Shown: positions 12,141-24,486, counted from the stretch's first letter. The stretch is DNA of 64,000 bases from Rehmannia glutinosa (GCA_016081115.2 CM071933.1:58108660-58172659); one strand, 5' to 3'. Notes: a model not told the origin generated them from the sequence alone. Program-made: numbers and translations.

Positions 12141-12719
12141 TAGAGGGTGATATCGGTAATTATATATCTACATTTTTGTAGCGCCCTTTCTAGCTTACTT
12201 TAATTTTAATGCGGAAAATAAGCAATTAAAATAGAAATACTTAAACGAATGCTGAAAAATACAGAATAATAAAAATCTTACTTCGTTTGAAAATTTTGCC
12301 TTTCGTTGAATAAAATATTCTTAGGACGCGAGCTCACTTGGTAACACATTGTTCTAATCAGGGTCGCAGTGGACCTTGTTATTTGGAACCCGTGAACATT
12401 TTGCCCGAAGGCCCATTTCCATTTGTTTTTCCCGAATGCCCTTTTCCTTTAACATTAACATTAGCCGCAAGCGGCACATGGTTGGAACGCCGGTCCCCCG
12501 CGTTCATTTCCCACTCACTCCAGCATCATAGAATAATGTGCACCCATTTCTTTTGAAAAACATTATACTTTATGACTTGACTCTACTTAATGTTGCGATG
12601 CTCGTGAAATGCTATGAACATACATTAACAATGATGCATGAACCTACGTGATGCAACATATCATTAAATACAAAAATTAACGTAAGTGTATATCATAATA
12701 ATTAAATCACGTTAGCTGA

Positions 12720-13640
12720 GATAATTTGAGGACAAACCACGCATTCAACTGATTAGGGAAAATTCTATGTTCAATCAATTAGTAATAACTCTACATTCAA
12801 TTAATTAGGGATAAACCTTATGTCTCAACTAATTATTGAATATCCTACTTTAGATTAATTAGGGATAAACTCTATGTTCAACTAATTAGGGAAAACCTTA
12901 TATTCGATTAGTTAAGGGGAAAGCACATTTAGTTAATTAGGGATGAACCCTATGTTCAACTAATCATTGAAAATCTTACATTCAATTAATCAGGGATAAA
13001 CCATATGCTCAAGCTCAACTAATCAGGAAAACTTTATGTTCAATTAATTAGTGAACTCTAGATTCAAATATACTTGGGGGAAAAGTCATACGTTCACTTA
13101 GTTAGGGGAACACCCTACATTCATTTAATTAAGGAAAAACCCTATATTCAATTACTCAAACCTCTTTAGGGAAAAACCCTAAATGATTCAAAACTATTTA
13201 GGGAAAATCCATATATTCAGTTAGTTAGAAAAAACACCTTACATTTAATTATTCAAACATTTCTAGGAGAAATCCATACATTCAATTAGTTAAGGTAAAA
13301 CCCCACATTTAATTATTCAACATCTTGGGAGGAAAGTCATGCGTTCACTTAGTTAGGAAATGACATACATTCATTTCATTAAGGGAAAACCTTATATTCA
13401 CTTACTCAAACCTATTTAGGGAGAAACCCTACATTCAAATAATTAAGAGAAAACCCTACATTCAAATAATTAGGAGAAAACCATATATTCAATTAGTAAG
13501 GGGAAACCAATTAGGAAACAACCCTATATCCAATCAGTTATGGGAAACACTACATTCAGTTAGTTAAGGCCAAACCCTACATTCAATTAATATATGGATA
13601 AACCATATGTTCAATTAATTAGGAAAAGCATACACTCAAA
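12720..13640. repeat. Imperfect tandem repeat array in the LTR
   Basis: About twenty degenerate units of roughly 35-50 bp follow one another, built on the theme TTCAATTAATTAGGG + AAAACCCTACA. Units vary in length and in the TTAGGG/TTAGTTAGG centre. The array fills more than a third of the LTR. Confidence 0.8.
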
Positions 13641-13948
13641 TCATACATAGTTGACGGCAAGCCCAATACATGAAATTTTATAACATTTAAGGAAACAAGA
13701 CATATGGTCAAACATGATAAGACAACAAGCCTTGAGATCAGCATAATGAAACACATACATAATATAGTCAAACATGGTGAGGGGACAAACATTGACATCA
13801 ATATAATGAAAATCACATATATAACAATAATCCAAACCTAAATCTACGTGAAAACTAAAGAGATTACTTGCATGTTCAACTTATGGATAACAAAACTCTT
13901 CTCAGACCTCTATCAAATCAACCACTTTGGGGAAATCACTTTTATTTC

Positions 13949-13955
<7 letters not shown>

Positions 13956-14019
<64 letters not shown>
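13956..14019. repeat. (CT)n microsatellite
   Basis: An almost uninterrupted CT dinucleotide run of about 64 bp, with short impure CT just before it. ORFs through it are artefacts (Ser-Leu or Arg-Glu repeats). Confidence 0.97.
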
Positions 14020-14021
<2 letters not shown>

Positions 14022-14370
14022 GGACGATCACTCTGCTCCCTCTGTGTATTCTGTTTTCTCTGCGTGTGTGTTTACGTGTCTTATATCTATGTTTTAACCT
14101 ACTTCTAATTGGGCTAGGTTTAGAGTACATGGGCTTATAATGGACTTACTAACAATATGAGCCTGATTTAATACTCTAAACTAATCAAAAGTCCAATTAA
14201 TCATTATAAGGCCCAAATTAAATAATTAGTCAATCTAATTAAAAAGACTCTTTTATTACCCGTAGTTTAACAAATTAACTATCTAGTAAAATCATTAATA
14301 AATTACTATAATAAACAAATAACAAGATTAATAAAATTCTTATTAATGCATAAAAATCTGAGTCGTTACA

Positions 14371-14640
14371 TTCTCCCCACCTTATAAAAGTTTTGTCCTC
14401 GAAACTTGTCAAATGTAAGAAACGTAATATGTTAAAGCGTGAAAACAACTCATATATTTGATGGAGCATAAGTATTAAAGGCACAATTAAATTAGTAATA
14501 AGGCACGAAATATATTATGGGTGTATCAAATAATCAATACCATCTCAAGCACATTCACATTTGCAGTCTAAAGTTATATCACAAACATAAAATTATACGG
14601 GCATAATCATATTGAACGGAAAGCTTACCATATTGTGGAG
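14371..14640 (-). mobile_element. Inner remnant of the second gypsy element
   Basis: The polypurine tract and about 250 bp of non-coding sequence (ACGAAACTT... on minus just after the TATAAGG of the tract) remain. The junction with the older gypsy interior is somewhere near 14640-14700 and cannot be fixed. Confidence 0.5.
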
Positions 14641-14699
14641 GGAGATTCTCGAAGTGCGACTCAGAACCCATTACTAGTTGACTTTAAACTTGTCATAAA

Positions 14700-16856
14700 T
14701 TAAATCGTTTTATAGTCTACAGTCCCGATGCCGAAGGAAATCGTTCTCCCCGAACTATGTGGACGGAATCAGCCACTGTAGTTATCACTGACCTCACCGA
14801 CCTCCTCCCCTATGGGGAACATCATTTTTAATCGATACACCGACACTACAGCCTGGAAAACATTTAATGACGGTCTACCCAACATAGCATTATAAGAAGA
14901 AGGTGCATCTACTATCAAGAATCTAATCATTCTAGTTTACGACTAGACTCCTTACACAAAGAAACAAGTAAAGTAACTATACATATGGGTTGTATGGTTC
15001 CTCCCGCGAATCCGACTAGTGCCGTATCCACTGATTCCAACCCGACCTAAAGATCCATCTTCCTGTAGCAATCATTGAACAAGATATCTGTCGAGCTCCC
15101 TGTGTCTACAAACACCTGTTGCACATCATAGTTCGAGATTGTGGCTGTGATCACAAGATCATTGCTATGAGGGGTCACGACACCCTTGCTATCACTTGGC
15201 CCAAATTGAATGTTTGGCCCCGGGCCGACCTGATCCACTTTCAATTGCTTCTGCACCAGACCTGGAGCTGCTGCCCTCACATAACTCTTCCGATCTCTCC
15301 TCGAATCCCCTTTCGCGGGTCCTCAAACTATCATTTGAATCACTGCTCACCGAGGTAGAGGTGGAGGTGGAGGTAGCTCCTCCCTCTCCTCCTCCCTCCA
15401 CTCCGGCTCCCACTGAGGCTGATTATAACCATGATTGTCCCTCCTATATTCCACCTTTTCCTTTCTCCTGTCGACATACACAAACTCCTTGAGGTGACCC
15501 GCCTGAATGAGCCTCTCGATCTCGTCCCTCAAGTGTGTGCATGATCTGTTGTATGCTCCTACTCATTGTGGAACCTGCAAAATTCCTTACACTTCGTCTT
15601 TGTTGGTGCTTCCACATGTGCCTTTGGCCACCTCAGATCGGGATGCCTCTCGATGGCCATGCGCACCTCGTCCTAAGGTAAGGCCAATGGTGTGTAATTC
15701 TTATACCTCGATGTCCAGCCATCCCCTCAGATTTCAGCTTTTTCTGGGACCCTTTGTCCTCCCGATCTTCCTTCCTATCTCTCCTCTTCTCCCCTTCTTC
15801 CCTCTTCATTTTCCTCGCCTCCTCCAGGCTAATGTATCGCTCTGTCCGAGCTAACAACTCGTCAAATGTCTTAGCTGGTTCTATGACCAGGGACTTAAAA
15901 AATTCTCCATCCTTCAACCCCTAAGCTAGGGCATTACCCAAAATATTTGGACTAGCTGAGAGTACCTCCAGCTTTGCAGCCGTGAACCGATGTATATAAC
16001 TCCGAAGGCCCTCCCCTTCCCTCTATTTAATGCTAAACAAAGTTAAGGGTGCCTTTTGATATTTGCAACAACTCGTAAACTGATTGAGGAACGCTGAACT
16101 GAAGTCATCAAAGTTTTTGATAGAGCCCGAAGGGAGCTGGCTAAACCATTGTTGAGCTGATTTCATTAAAGTAGTAGGAAAAACTCTACATATCACGCCA
16201 TCCGTGAACCTGTGTAAAATGGCGGCATTCTCAAAACGGCATAGATGGTCCCATGGGTCAGTGGTACCTTCATATTCGAAATTCAGAGTCCTGTAGGAGG
16301 ACGGGAGCTCATCCGCCATTACTTCATCCAAAAAGGAGTTCCTCTGCGTACCCAAACTGAAGCTCCTCCCGGGCCCCGTTACCCTCCTACAAATATCCCA
16401 GACCTCGCGATGGAGGTCATCCATTCTCTCCGACCAATCCTGATCTTCAGTTGAGGTATGCTCCGTCATCCTAGATGAATGTACCTCATCAGCCGCAACA
16501 TTCCACCGAACTCTGTCGCCGACCTCCGGCATCCTGGCCATATTCTCTCCCGTGGGGGCCACAGGGGGTGGCGGAACTAGATCCCTCAGCCTTCGCTCCA
16601 CCGCCCGCTCCATGACTTTAGTGATGAAACCACCCAACTGTTCAAAGAACATAGGGCCCAAACCAACACCTCCTCCAGACATGGGTGTTTGCTCATCCAC
16701 CCCTGTCATCGGAATCCTCTGCCCCTCACCGTCCACCACAGGTGGCGGTGGTGGCGGCCTAGTGTTTTCGTGCATAACTCCACCCGGGGTGTTGCCCAGT
16801 GGTGTGCGATTCAGGTCTTCCATCAGATTTCTCCTCAAATCCTCCATAACCACCAC
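14700..16856 (-). pseudogene. Degenerate gypsy gag and protease
   Basis: The first ORF (16023-16856, 277 codons) begins MVVMEDLRRNLMED, has a proline-rich segment and then the Retrotrans_gag domain (DPWDHLCRFENAA, QQWFSQLPSGSI, FLNQF). Gag continues in other frames at 15633-15917 (FDELLARTERYI, then a Lys/Arg/Glu-rich tail) and 15347-15532. The aspartic protease follows at 15047-15280 with VFVDTGSSTDILF. Reverse transcriptase motifs are absent further left. In a live element Gag builds the particle and protease matures it. Several frame breaks make this copy inactive. Confidence 0.85.
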
Positions 16857-16885
16857 TCTCCAAGCTCACGTCCTTGGTCAAATGT

Positions 16886-16903
16886 TCCCACTGACGGCGC
16901 CAC
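16886..16903 (-). other. Primer-binding site of the gypsy element
   Basis: On minus, one base inside the LTR, the sequence reads TGGCGCCGTCAGTGGGAA, the TGGCGCC-type site usual for plant Tat/Athila-like gypsy elements. Confidence 0.85.
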
Positions 16904-16904
16904 T

Positions 16905-17031
16905 TGGTTGAGCCTAAAACGTTCCACCTTCTTGAGATTGACTTTTGGTCGAACTTTGCCGTGAACCTACATAATAGGGGGCTGGAGAGGTGCTCCGACA
17001 TGCCCTCTCCGATGCTTCAGTCAGAAAAGTG
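16905..17031 (-). repeat. 5' LTR of the gypsy element, inner piece
   Basis: This piece matches 9985 onward and is cut at AAGTG (17027-17031), where copia 2 inserted. The LTR resumes at 25594 after the repeated AAGTG. Confidence 0.92.
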
Positions 17032-17245
17032 TGTTAGTCCAAGTGGCTACGATAATCTAGAGGGGGGTGAATAGATTATGCAAATTTTTCGCAAATCGCC
17101 CTCTTTTTCGAATTGACAAGTAATTGACAAGAATGTAAATGCGGAAATTAAACAACTCGATGATTTATAGTAGTTCAACCCACCTAGGGCCTAATCTACT
17201 ACCACCCCGGTATATCCGAAGTGGATTTCAAAAAAAAAAAGATTT

Positions 17246-17396
17246 TATTAATTACCACAATTAATATAACACCACCTTTGAAGATTACCACAATCTTCTT
17301 ACAACACCTTCAAGGAGATTACCACAATCTTCCTTCAACACCTAAGATCACCCAAGTGTGTTCTTACCACAAGAACACTAACAAGGATATCTTGTT
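17246..17396 (-). other. Array of ACCAC-loop hairpins (copia 2, 3' LTR)
   Basis: Successive inverted repeats share the loop ACCAC on + (GUGGU in the RNA): TATTAATT/AATTAATA (17246), GAAGATT/AATCTTC (17280), AAGGAGATT/AATCTTCCTT with a bulge (near 17313), GTGTTCTT/AAGAACAC (17357), and finally AACAAG/CTTGTT with loop GATAT (17380). The array lies downstream of the LTR TATA box and so in the transcribed leader when present in the 5' LTR. Confidence 0.85.
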
Positions 17397-17766
17397 TTGG
17401 ATGCTAAAAAAATTCAAGATTACAACTCAATAAATGAAGTATACAAACTTTGAGTACAAGTGTAATCAAGATTGTGCAAGTGCAAGAACTTATGCTATTA
17501 CAACAAGAATGTAAAAATGAAAGCTTTGAGAATTTTGCAGATTTCTTGTTGTATTGTATGTTTGTGTGTTGTGTATTGTTTCTTCAAATCATCCTCTATT
17601 TATAGGAGAGTCTTCAAGATTGGATCTCCAACATAGGCTCCTTCATCTTCACTTTTGTCCACAAAAAGAGGATCACAAGATGTAGAAATATTGTACAAAA
17701 ATCAAAAGCAAATCTTGCTGATAAGAATTTCAAACGGCACAATTTTGCTGTCACAAAATTACATAG

Positions 17767-18000
17767 GGCGATCGGTTGCCCTGTATAAGATTTCGAACAT
17801 TTGAAAGAAAATAGTGCGATCCAGGACAGGTTGCAGGGGGGAGCGATCGGTCAGGGGGGGTGCGACCGGTCGGAGGGGGGTCCGACCGGTCGGCCCTTCC
17901 CTTGATCGGTCGCCCTCCCTCATTTTTCAAGTTCAGTACGTTCTGTTTTGTTTTTTCATCTCTTCAGGTACCGGTCGATCGTTTGCTCGACCGGTCGACC
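17767..18000. repeat. CGACCGGTCG palindrome array (copia 2, 3' LTR)
   Basis: About seven full or near copies of the palindrome CGACCGGTCG occur, some mutated (GATCGGT, GATCGTT). They stand 160-400 bp upstream of the LTR TATA box in transcription direction, so in U3. Confidence 0.85.
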
Positions 18001-18009
18001 TCAAAATTG

Positions 18010-18260
18010 AAATGTTGTCTGATTTTTGTCGAAAATAAACTTTAAGAAATACTCCAAAAAATTAGTAAAAACATTTTAAATCAATTGGGAGTATTTGGAC
18101 AACTTTTATAAACATTGTTTTGATGAAAAAAAACCAATTAACACAAAATTATTAAAAGTGTTGTCCAATTTTTATCGAATAATAAACTCTAAGAAATACT
18201 CCAAAAATTGGTAAAAATATTTTAAATCATTTAGGAGTATTTGGACAACATTTATAAACA
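18010..18260. repeat. Duplicated inverted-repeat module in U3
   Basis: Two copies about 147 bp apart each hold AAATACTCC (18047-18055, 18194-18202) facing GGAGTATTT (18088-18096, 18234-18242), with GTTGTCC-like and GGACAAC arms outside. The arms are kept while the spacers differ. Confidence 0.8.
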
Positions 18261-18326
18261 TTGTTTTGGTATAAATACTCATTTAAACAAAATCATCAAA
18301 ATCTTGATAAAAACATTTATCTAACA

Positions 18327-19705
18327 AACTCCCCTTTTTGATGATTACAAACCAAAACAATTTTAGGAAGTTGATTTTAAAACAAAACATATTTTCCGGT
18401 CTAAAACATTAATCGATTACAAGCAAGATTTACCAAAAGTAAAACACATAAGGATAGGAGCAAATATTTTTCAAAATATTTTTGCATAAGCTCCCCCTAT
18501 TAATATGCATATCAAGAACAAGTATAGAAGCAACCAACTAGAAGCTAAAAGCTTAGCTTGTACAAAACAAGCTTGAATTATTTGAGCATAGAAGCTCACC
18601 CTGTCACAAAACATCATTAGTCAAGCATAAAAGTCCACAATACATCAAATGGACTAAGTAATATTCACAGCTTTTGGCTTTTGAGAGCCCTAGCTTATAG
18701 CTTTTCTTGCGAGTTTATTTTCGCTTCTTTGAGCATATGAGCGTTTTTCTTGTTTCTCCCCCTTTGGAATCATCAAAAAGAGTGTTAGCACGATAAAAAC
18801 ATCATACAATTATATCAAAGTGCACAATTTTATCGATTTATCGAGCGTTTTGAAAATTGAAGCTTAAATTCCAAATAAAAAGGGAAAAATTGATCATTTG
18901 ATTTGCAAAAGCTCATTTGAGTGTCAAGACATGATCTCAATAAATATATAAGACTTTTGAAATCATAAGAGTCATGTATAAGTTGAAATTTTCTTTGCGA
19001 CAATTCATCGAACACTTTGTGGGCATGAAAAATAAAAGAAGTTGTATAAGGTCCTTGCAAATGAATCAAGCCAAAAAAATTCATCACCAAATCAGTTCAA
19101 ACACCATTCAATACATCATAATTAACAAGCTCATCCCAATCATATGAAACTTCCATCAATAAAATTACAAATAAGCCAAAAACTCAAAGGTTCAACCCAA
19201 TTGAGCAAAGGAAGTAGAATTCTTACCATTCAATCGGTAAAGACGAGCAATGATGATGATAATCGAGCCTAATTAAGTCCAAGATATGAAATGTATGCAA
19301 GAAAATAAATTTGAAGTGAAATTTGTGTGCATTGGGTGAAGGGGACGAAAAATGAACATTTTGAGCCAAAATGGCTAAATCTGAGGACAGAGACGTTTTA
19401 AACCAAAAATTGGCAGTGGGCGACCGGTCGACGGTGAGGGCGACCGGTCGAGGTGAGGTCCGACCGGTTGCCCTCACCCCAGTCAGCCCACTGTCTTAAC
19501 TTATTTTCCAAAATCCGAATTTTCAACCAAAAATCCGATTTTTCGCCCCTAAGTTTTAAAAACGTGCAAAATGAAAGCGTAAACCTCATTCAATATGCAT
19601 TATGCCTAACCGAGCTCGTATAGATGCAAAAGTCTCGGAAGATAGCGGTTTTGTAAAAATATCCGCCAATTGATCTTGAGATGGTACGAAAGATATCTCG
19701 ATTTT
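18327..19705 (-). other. 3' non-coding region with repeated polypurine tracts
   Basis: The tract next to the LTR reads on minus CAAAAAGGGGAGTT (18327-18343). Similar G-rich runs recur on minus at about 18488-18499 (AGGGGGAGC) and 18753-18780 (AAAGGGGGAGAAAC). Repeated tracts here are a Sirevirus trait. Three more CGACCGGTCG-type palindromes sit at 19419-19472. No ORF is supported. Confidence 0.7.
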
Positions 19706-22371
19706 TCATTTTGAAATACAATCCCTTAGAAAATAATGTCGAATCTCAATATGTTTAGTACGGTTATGATGAACCGGGTTTTGAGCAATATTTATAGCGG
19801 ATATGTTATCACAAAAAATAGGAACACTTTCAAAAGAACATTTATAATCCGCTAAAGTTTGTTTCATCCAAAGCAATTGAGTACAACAAAAGGCCGCGGA
19901 AATATATTCGGCTTCGGCCGTTGAAAGTGAAACACAATTTTGTTTATTTGAAAACCAAGAAACTAGGCAATCACCTAGAAATTGACATGATCCGGAAGTA
20001 CTTTTACGATCATTATTATTTCCCGCATAATCCGAATCACTATAACCTTTAAGAGAAATTTTTTCATTCTTTGGATAAAATAAACAATATTGAATAGTGC
20101 CTTTCAAATATCGAAAAATCCTTTTAACGACGCTCATATGAGATTCTTTGGGATTGCTTTGAAAACGAGCACATAGGCATATGGCATGAAGAATATCCGG
20201 TCTACTTGCGGTTAAATAAAGTAAACTACCAATCATACCTCGATATTTGGATTCATCAACCGGCTTGCCTTTTTCATCTTTGTCAATCTTGACATTTGTT
20301 GCCATTGGGGTAGATACGGTTTTTCCTTCTTCAATGCCGAACTTCTTCAAAAGCTCTTTTGTATATTTTAATTGTGAAATATAGATTCCTTCTTGGCATT
20401 GCTTAATTTGAAGTCCAAGGAAGAAGTTGAGCTCCCCCATCATGCTCATTTCAAATTCACCTTGTATTAACTTAGAAAATTTCTTGCACAAAGATTCATT
20501 AGTAACACCAAAAATAATATCATCAACAATCTTGCCCTTTTTCAAAAACAAAGAGAGTAGTATCAACTTTACCTCTTGTAAAACTATTTTGCAAAGGAAA
20601 GAGCTAAGTCTATCATACCATGCACGGGGTGCTTGTTTCAAACCATACAAGGCCTTTTTAAGTTTATAAACATCATTAGGCCTAGAAAAAATTTCAAACC
20701 CCGGAGGTTGTTTTACATAGACTTCTTCTTGAATAAGACCATTTAAAATGCGGATTTTACATCCATTTGGTAAAGCTTGAAATTTTTAAAACAAGAATAG
20801 GCAAGTAAAATACGAATAGCTTCTAAACGTGCTACGGGTGCAAATGTTTCATCATAATCAATATATTCTTCTTGACAATAACCTTGAGCTACTAGCCTTG
20901 CTTTGTTTCGAACAATATTGCCTTGGTCATCGAGCTTGTTCCGAAATACCCATTTTGTACCAATAATGGTTTGAGATGGAGGACAAGGTACTAATTCCCA
21001 TACATCATTCCGTTCAAATTGATTCAACTCATCTTGCATTTCTAAAAACCAATCCTCATCTTCAATAGCTTCCTTAGCATTTTTAGGCTTTTTTTGAGAT
21101 ATAAGAGCTTTCTCGGTGAATTTTTCTCGGGTCATTACTTTATCAAAGGGATCACCAATAATAAGATCTTTTGGGTTATCTCCCTTAAATTTCAATGCTA
21201 CGGGAAGATCCGAAGTATCACCTTTATCTTCTTGAGGAACATTTGAGCTTGAAGGTTGATCATTTTGAGTTCAACAATATCCTCTTCATCACTTTCATCA
21301 TTGGGTATCCTTTCAACACCCGAAGCTTCATTGAATTTGACATGGATGGATTCTTCAACAACCCCACTAGTCTTATTGTAAACCCGATATGCTTTGCTCT
21401 TGGTTGAATACCCCATAAATATTCCTTCATCGGCCTTAGGATCAAGTTTGTCCAATTGATCATTAGTATTCAAAATAAAACATTTACATCCAAATATTTT
21501 GAAATAGCTAATATTTGGAGTTCTTCCTTTCCAAAGCTCATATGGAGTTTTATTCATTTTAGGACGAATATAAACTCGATTAATGACATAGCAAGCGGTA
21601 CTTACGGCTTCGGCCCAAAAATATTTTGGAAGTAAAAATTCATGAGCATGGATCGACTCATTTCTTGAAGTGTCCAATTCTTCCTTTCGGCTACTCCATT
21701 TTGTTGAGGTGTCCTTGGAGCCGAAAAATTGTGATTATATCCCTTGGTTTCACAAAAGACTCTAAATTCTCCATCAAATTCTCCACCTCAATCACTTCGA
21801 ATAGACTTAATAGTATCTTCCTTTTCATTCTCAATAAGTCTACACAACTTAACAAACTCATTAACGGCATCGCTTTTATTTGTAAGAAATAGAGCCCAAG
21901 TATATCTAGAAAAATCATCAACTATAACAAAGTGTAATGTTTTCCACTTAGACTTGCCGTACCAGTATCCCCATACAAATCTAAATGAAGAAGTTGTAGA
22001 GGCTTGGTTGTGGAAATTTCATTTTTGGGCTTAAAACTACTCTTAACTAATTTGTTCTTTTGACAAGTGTCACATAAGCCAAGATTTTCAAAATTCAATT
22101 TGGGTAGTCCTTTTACATGTTGGTTTTTGTAAATAGTTTGCAAATTTTTATATCCAACATGTCCAAGTCGCCTATGCCATAAACTAGTTAAATCATTATT
22201 GGCGACAAGACAAGAAATATTTTGACTAACCAAATCACTTGTACAAATTTTGTAAAGATTGCCTTTTCTAATTGCTTCACAAATAAGTTTACCATTTTTG
22301 GAAATAAGGCATTTTTCTTTATTAAAAACAACATTATAATTTGAATCACAAAGTTGGCTAACACTTATCAA
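19706..22371 (-). pseudogene. Degenerate copia 2 pol
   Basis: Leftward: GAG-pre-integrase (LWHRRLGHVGYKNL, CDTCQKNK) and start of the integrase core at 21922-22371; more integrase at 21691-21921 and 21198-21677 (FLLPKYFWAEAVSTACYVIN); reverse transcriptase at 20743-21195 (TKWVFRNKLDDQG, ARLVAQGY, FAPVARLEAIR) and 19706-20650 (YGLKQAPRAWYDRL), which continues into RNase H (STAEAEYISAA, KHIEIRHYFLRD). The active-site box reads IVDDII after a small deletion, so the Tyr of YVDD and residues before it are gone. At least four frame breaks are present. Confidence 0.88.
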
Positions 22372-22431
22372 ATTAAACTTAAGCCCTTCTACTAAAAGAA
22401 CATTACTAAGAGAGAAAGAAGAGTTACCAAT

Positions 22432-24268
22432 TTATCCATTTCCAAGAATTCTTCCTTTGCCATTGCTGAACATTACCATACCCTCTTCTTGGAGCTTGAT
22501 GTTGGTAAAAGTTCTCTCTTTCCGGTCATATGGCGTGAACATCTGCTGTCCACGAGCCATTTTGAATCCTCCATAGTTGTTATAGCCCCTATGACCTACA
22601 AAAAAATTATTTTTAGGTACCCTATAGTTTTGGGGTCCATTGGGGTTAGCCTTGAGACCTTTGGGTCTCCAAACAAAGCTAAAATTATTCTTCAATTTAC
22701 AATGACTAACATAGTGACCAAATTTACCACAATAAAAACAAATAAGATTATGGGCACTACTAGCACGTACAAAAGTCGGACCTTGGTCTTTTTTCATTGA
22801 AAGAGGTTGAAAAGGTTTATAGTCAAGTCCTAATTTAGAATGCTCACCTCTTTGTGCATCTAAAATTTTTGTAACTTTATCAGTACATAAGTTAAAACGA
22901 TGCACATCCTTTTTTAAACATTCAAGATCATTTGTGAGCGTTTGTTTTTCGGTTTCAAGAGTACAAACTTTAGTAAGAGTAATAGCATGAGTTTTATCAA
23001 GAGATTCATAAGAAGTAAACAATTTATCCTTTCCTGATTTAAGCTCTTTATGCTCATTTTTTAAAGTCTTGTATTTAACAATCAAATTTTGAAACTCATT
23101 TTGTAATTCATCAAAATCACATTGTAAATCATCAACTAAGGAAGAAGATGAAGCGTTCGAGCGTACCTCATTGTTTTCGTCGTCTATGGCCATAAGACCA
23201 TGTTCGGATTCTCCTTCTTCGTCGGTTGTTTCAAGTAGCTCATCCCAAGTTTTGACTTCCGTATTTAGAGCCTTTTTTTCGGAAAAGGCTTCTTCTTCTT
23301 TTGTTCCTCTTCCTCGAGTTTTGAGCAATCGGCTATGAAGTGCCTGGATTTTCCGCATTTAAAACACGAGTTGTCTCTCGGTTTTCTTGCCTTATTTTTA
23401 TTCACAAATTTTGCAAATTTACGAACAAGTACGGCCGTCTCTCCTCATCATCATCATCATCAATATCATAATATACATTATTAGAAGAAGATGCAAGACC
23501 TTTAGGAATATTTTGCATACCCGATTGATTTATGAATGGTTTGGAATTTTTCCTCTCCTTGAGATAGACTTCGTAGATGAGGAGGTTCCCGATGAGCTCA
23601 TCGAATTTGAGTGCCTCGAGATTTTGTGCTTCTGTGATAGCCGTCACCTTTTTGGACCATGAGCCGGGAAGAGCGTTCAAAACTTTGGTCACCTTGTCTT
23701 CTTCGGAGATGACCTTTCCAAGAGCCACAAGAGGATTAGCAATGTTGTCAAGCTTTTCCACCATTTTTGATATGCTTTCACCATCATGCATATTGAAATT
23801 TTCAAAGTCTTTCACAAGCATTGTTTTTCTTGCTTGCTTCACTTTCTTTGTGCCCTCATATATGGTTTCTAATTTTTCCCAAACTTCATGTGCCGACCTT
23901 ATGCCTCTTATACGATTATACTCGGTGGCGGTAAGAGAGCAATGCAAAATATTTAAAGCTTTACCGGTTAGAGAGAAGGCATTCTTGTCATTTTCATCGA
24001 ACTCCTTGAAAGGTTTAGGAGTCGTGGTGCCGTCCTCCAATTTCTTGGTTGGTTGATCAACTCCTTCAATGACCACATTCCAAATGTCAAACCCGCACCC
24101 TTTGTAGAAAGCACTCCATACGGTCTTTCCAAAATGCATAGTTGTTGGCGTCGAATAGTGGTGACTTGTTGGAGGAGGCGACAGTGGTGAGGTAGCTTTC
24201 GTTCGTAGACATGGATCTTTCCTCTTTACTCGAAATGAGCTAGCCAAAGAGTTTGGCTCTGATACCAC
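22432..24268 (-). pseudogene. Degenerate copia 2 gag
   Basis: The first block (23402-24268) has the UBN2-type Gag core (KALNILHCSL, AHEVWEKLETIYEGT, FENFNMHDGESI). The second (22432-23358) has a long predicted coiled coil (LVDDLQCDFDELQNEFQNL) and a CCHC knuckle CFYCGKFGHYVSHC followed by WRPKG. A frame break separates them near 23360-23400. The start is near the PBS (24255-24267). Gag would assemble particles and bind RNA. Confidence 0.87.
24255..24267 (-). other. Primer-binding site of copia 2
   Basis: On minus TGGTATCAGAGCC, a full match to the initiator-methionine tRNA type site, two bases from the LTR end. Confidence 0.93.
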
Positions 24269-24486
24269 TTGTTAGTCCAAGTGGCTACGATAATCTAGAG
24301 GGGGTGAATAGATTATGCCGATTTTACGCAAATCACCCTCTTTTTCGAATTGACAAGTAATTGACAAGAATGTAAATGCAGAAATTAAACAACACTCGAT
24401 GATTTATAGTAGTTCAACCCACCTAGGGCCTAATCTACTACCACCCCGGTATATCCGAAGTGGATTTCAAAAAGAAAAAAAGATTT

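Larger units (their letters stand above)
12177..14370 (-). repeat. 2.2-kb LTR of a second gypsy element
   Basis: The segment starts TGTAGCGCCC and ends GTCGTTACA on +, so on the minus strand it runs TGTAACGAC...GGGCGCTACA. The bases just to the right (14371-14384) read on minus as AGGTGGGGAGAA, a polypurine tract of the plant chromovirus (Tekay/Del) type, so this is a 3' LTR in the same orientation as its host. Its inner side continues to about 14640 and is then lost. The LTR holds a tandem array (12720-13640) and a CT microsatellite. No target duplication is seen. Confidence 0.7.
17032..18326 (-). repeat. 3' LTR of copia 2
   Basis: The 1295-bp LTR has, reading in the transcription direction (right to left), a duplicated inverted-repeat module (18010-18260), CGACCGGTCG palindromes (17767-18000), a TATA box (minus TATAAATA at 17597-17604) and a hairpin array (17246-17396). 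It differs from the 5' LTR by scattered substitutions and by lack of one hairpin unit. Confidence 0.93.

Noticed and set aside
13848..14140. ORFs on both strands through the CT run
   Set aside because: They are Ser-Leu or Arg-Glu repeats produced by a (CT)n microsatellite, with no conserved residue.
16552..16964. Plus-strand ORFs opposite gypsy gag
   Set aside because: They mirror the proline-rich gag codons and match no family.
17246..17396. CRISPR array, because of regular inverted repeats with short spacers
   Set aside because: Plant nuclear context, stems differ from unit to unit, and the units lie inside an LTR shared by several elements.
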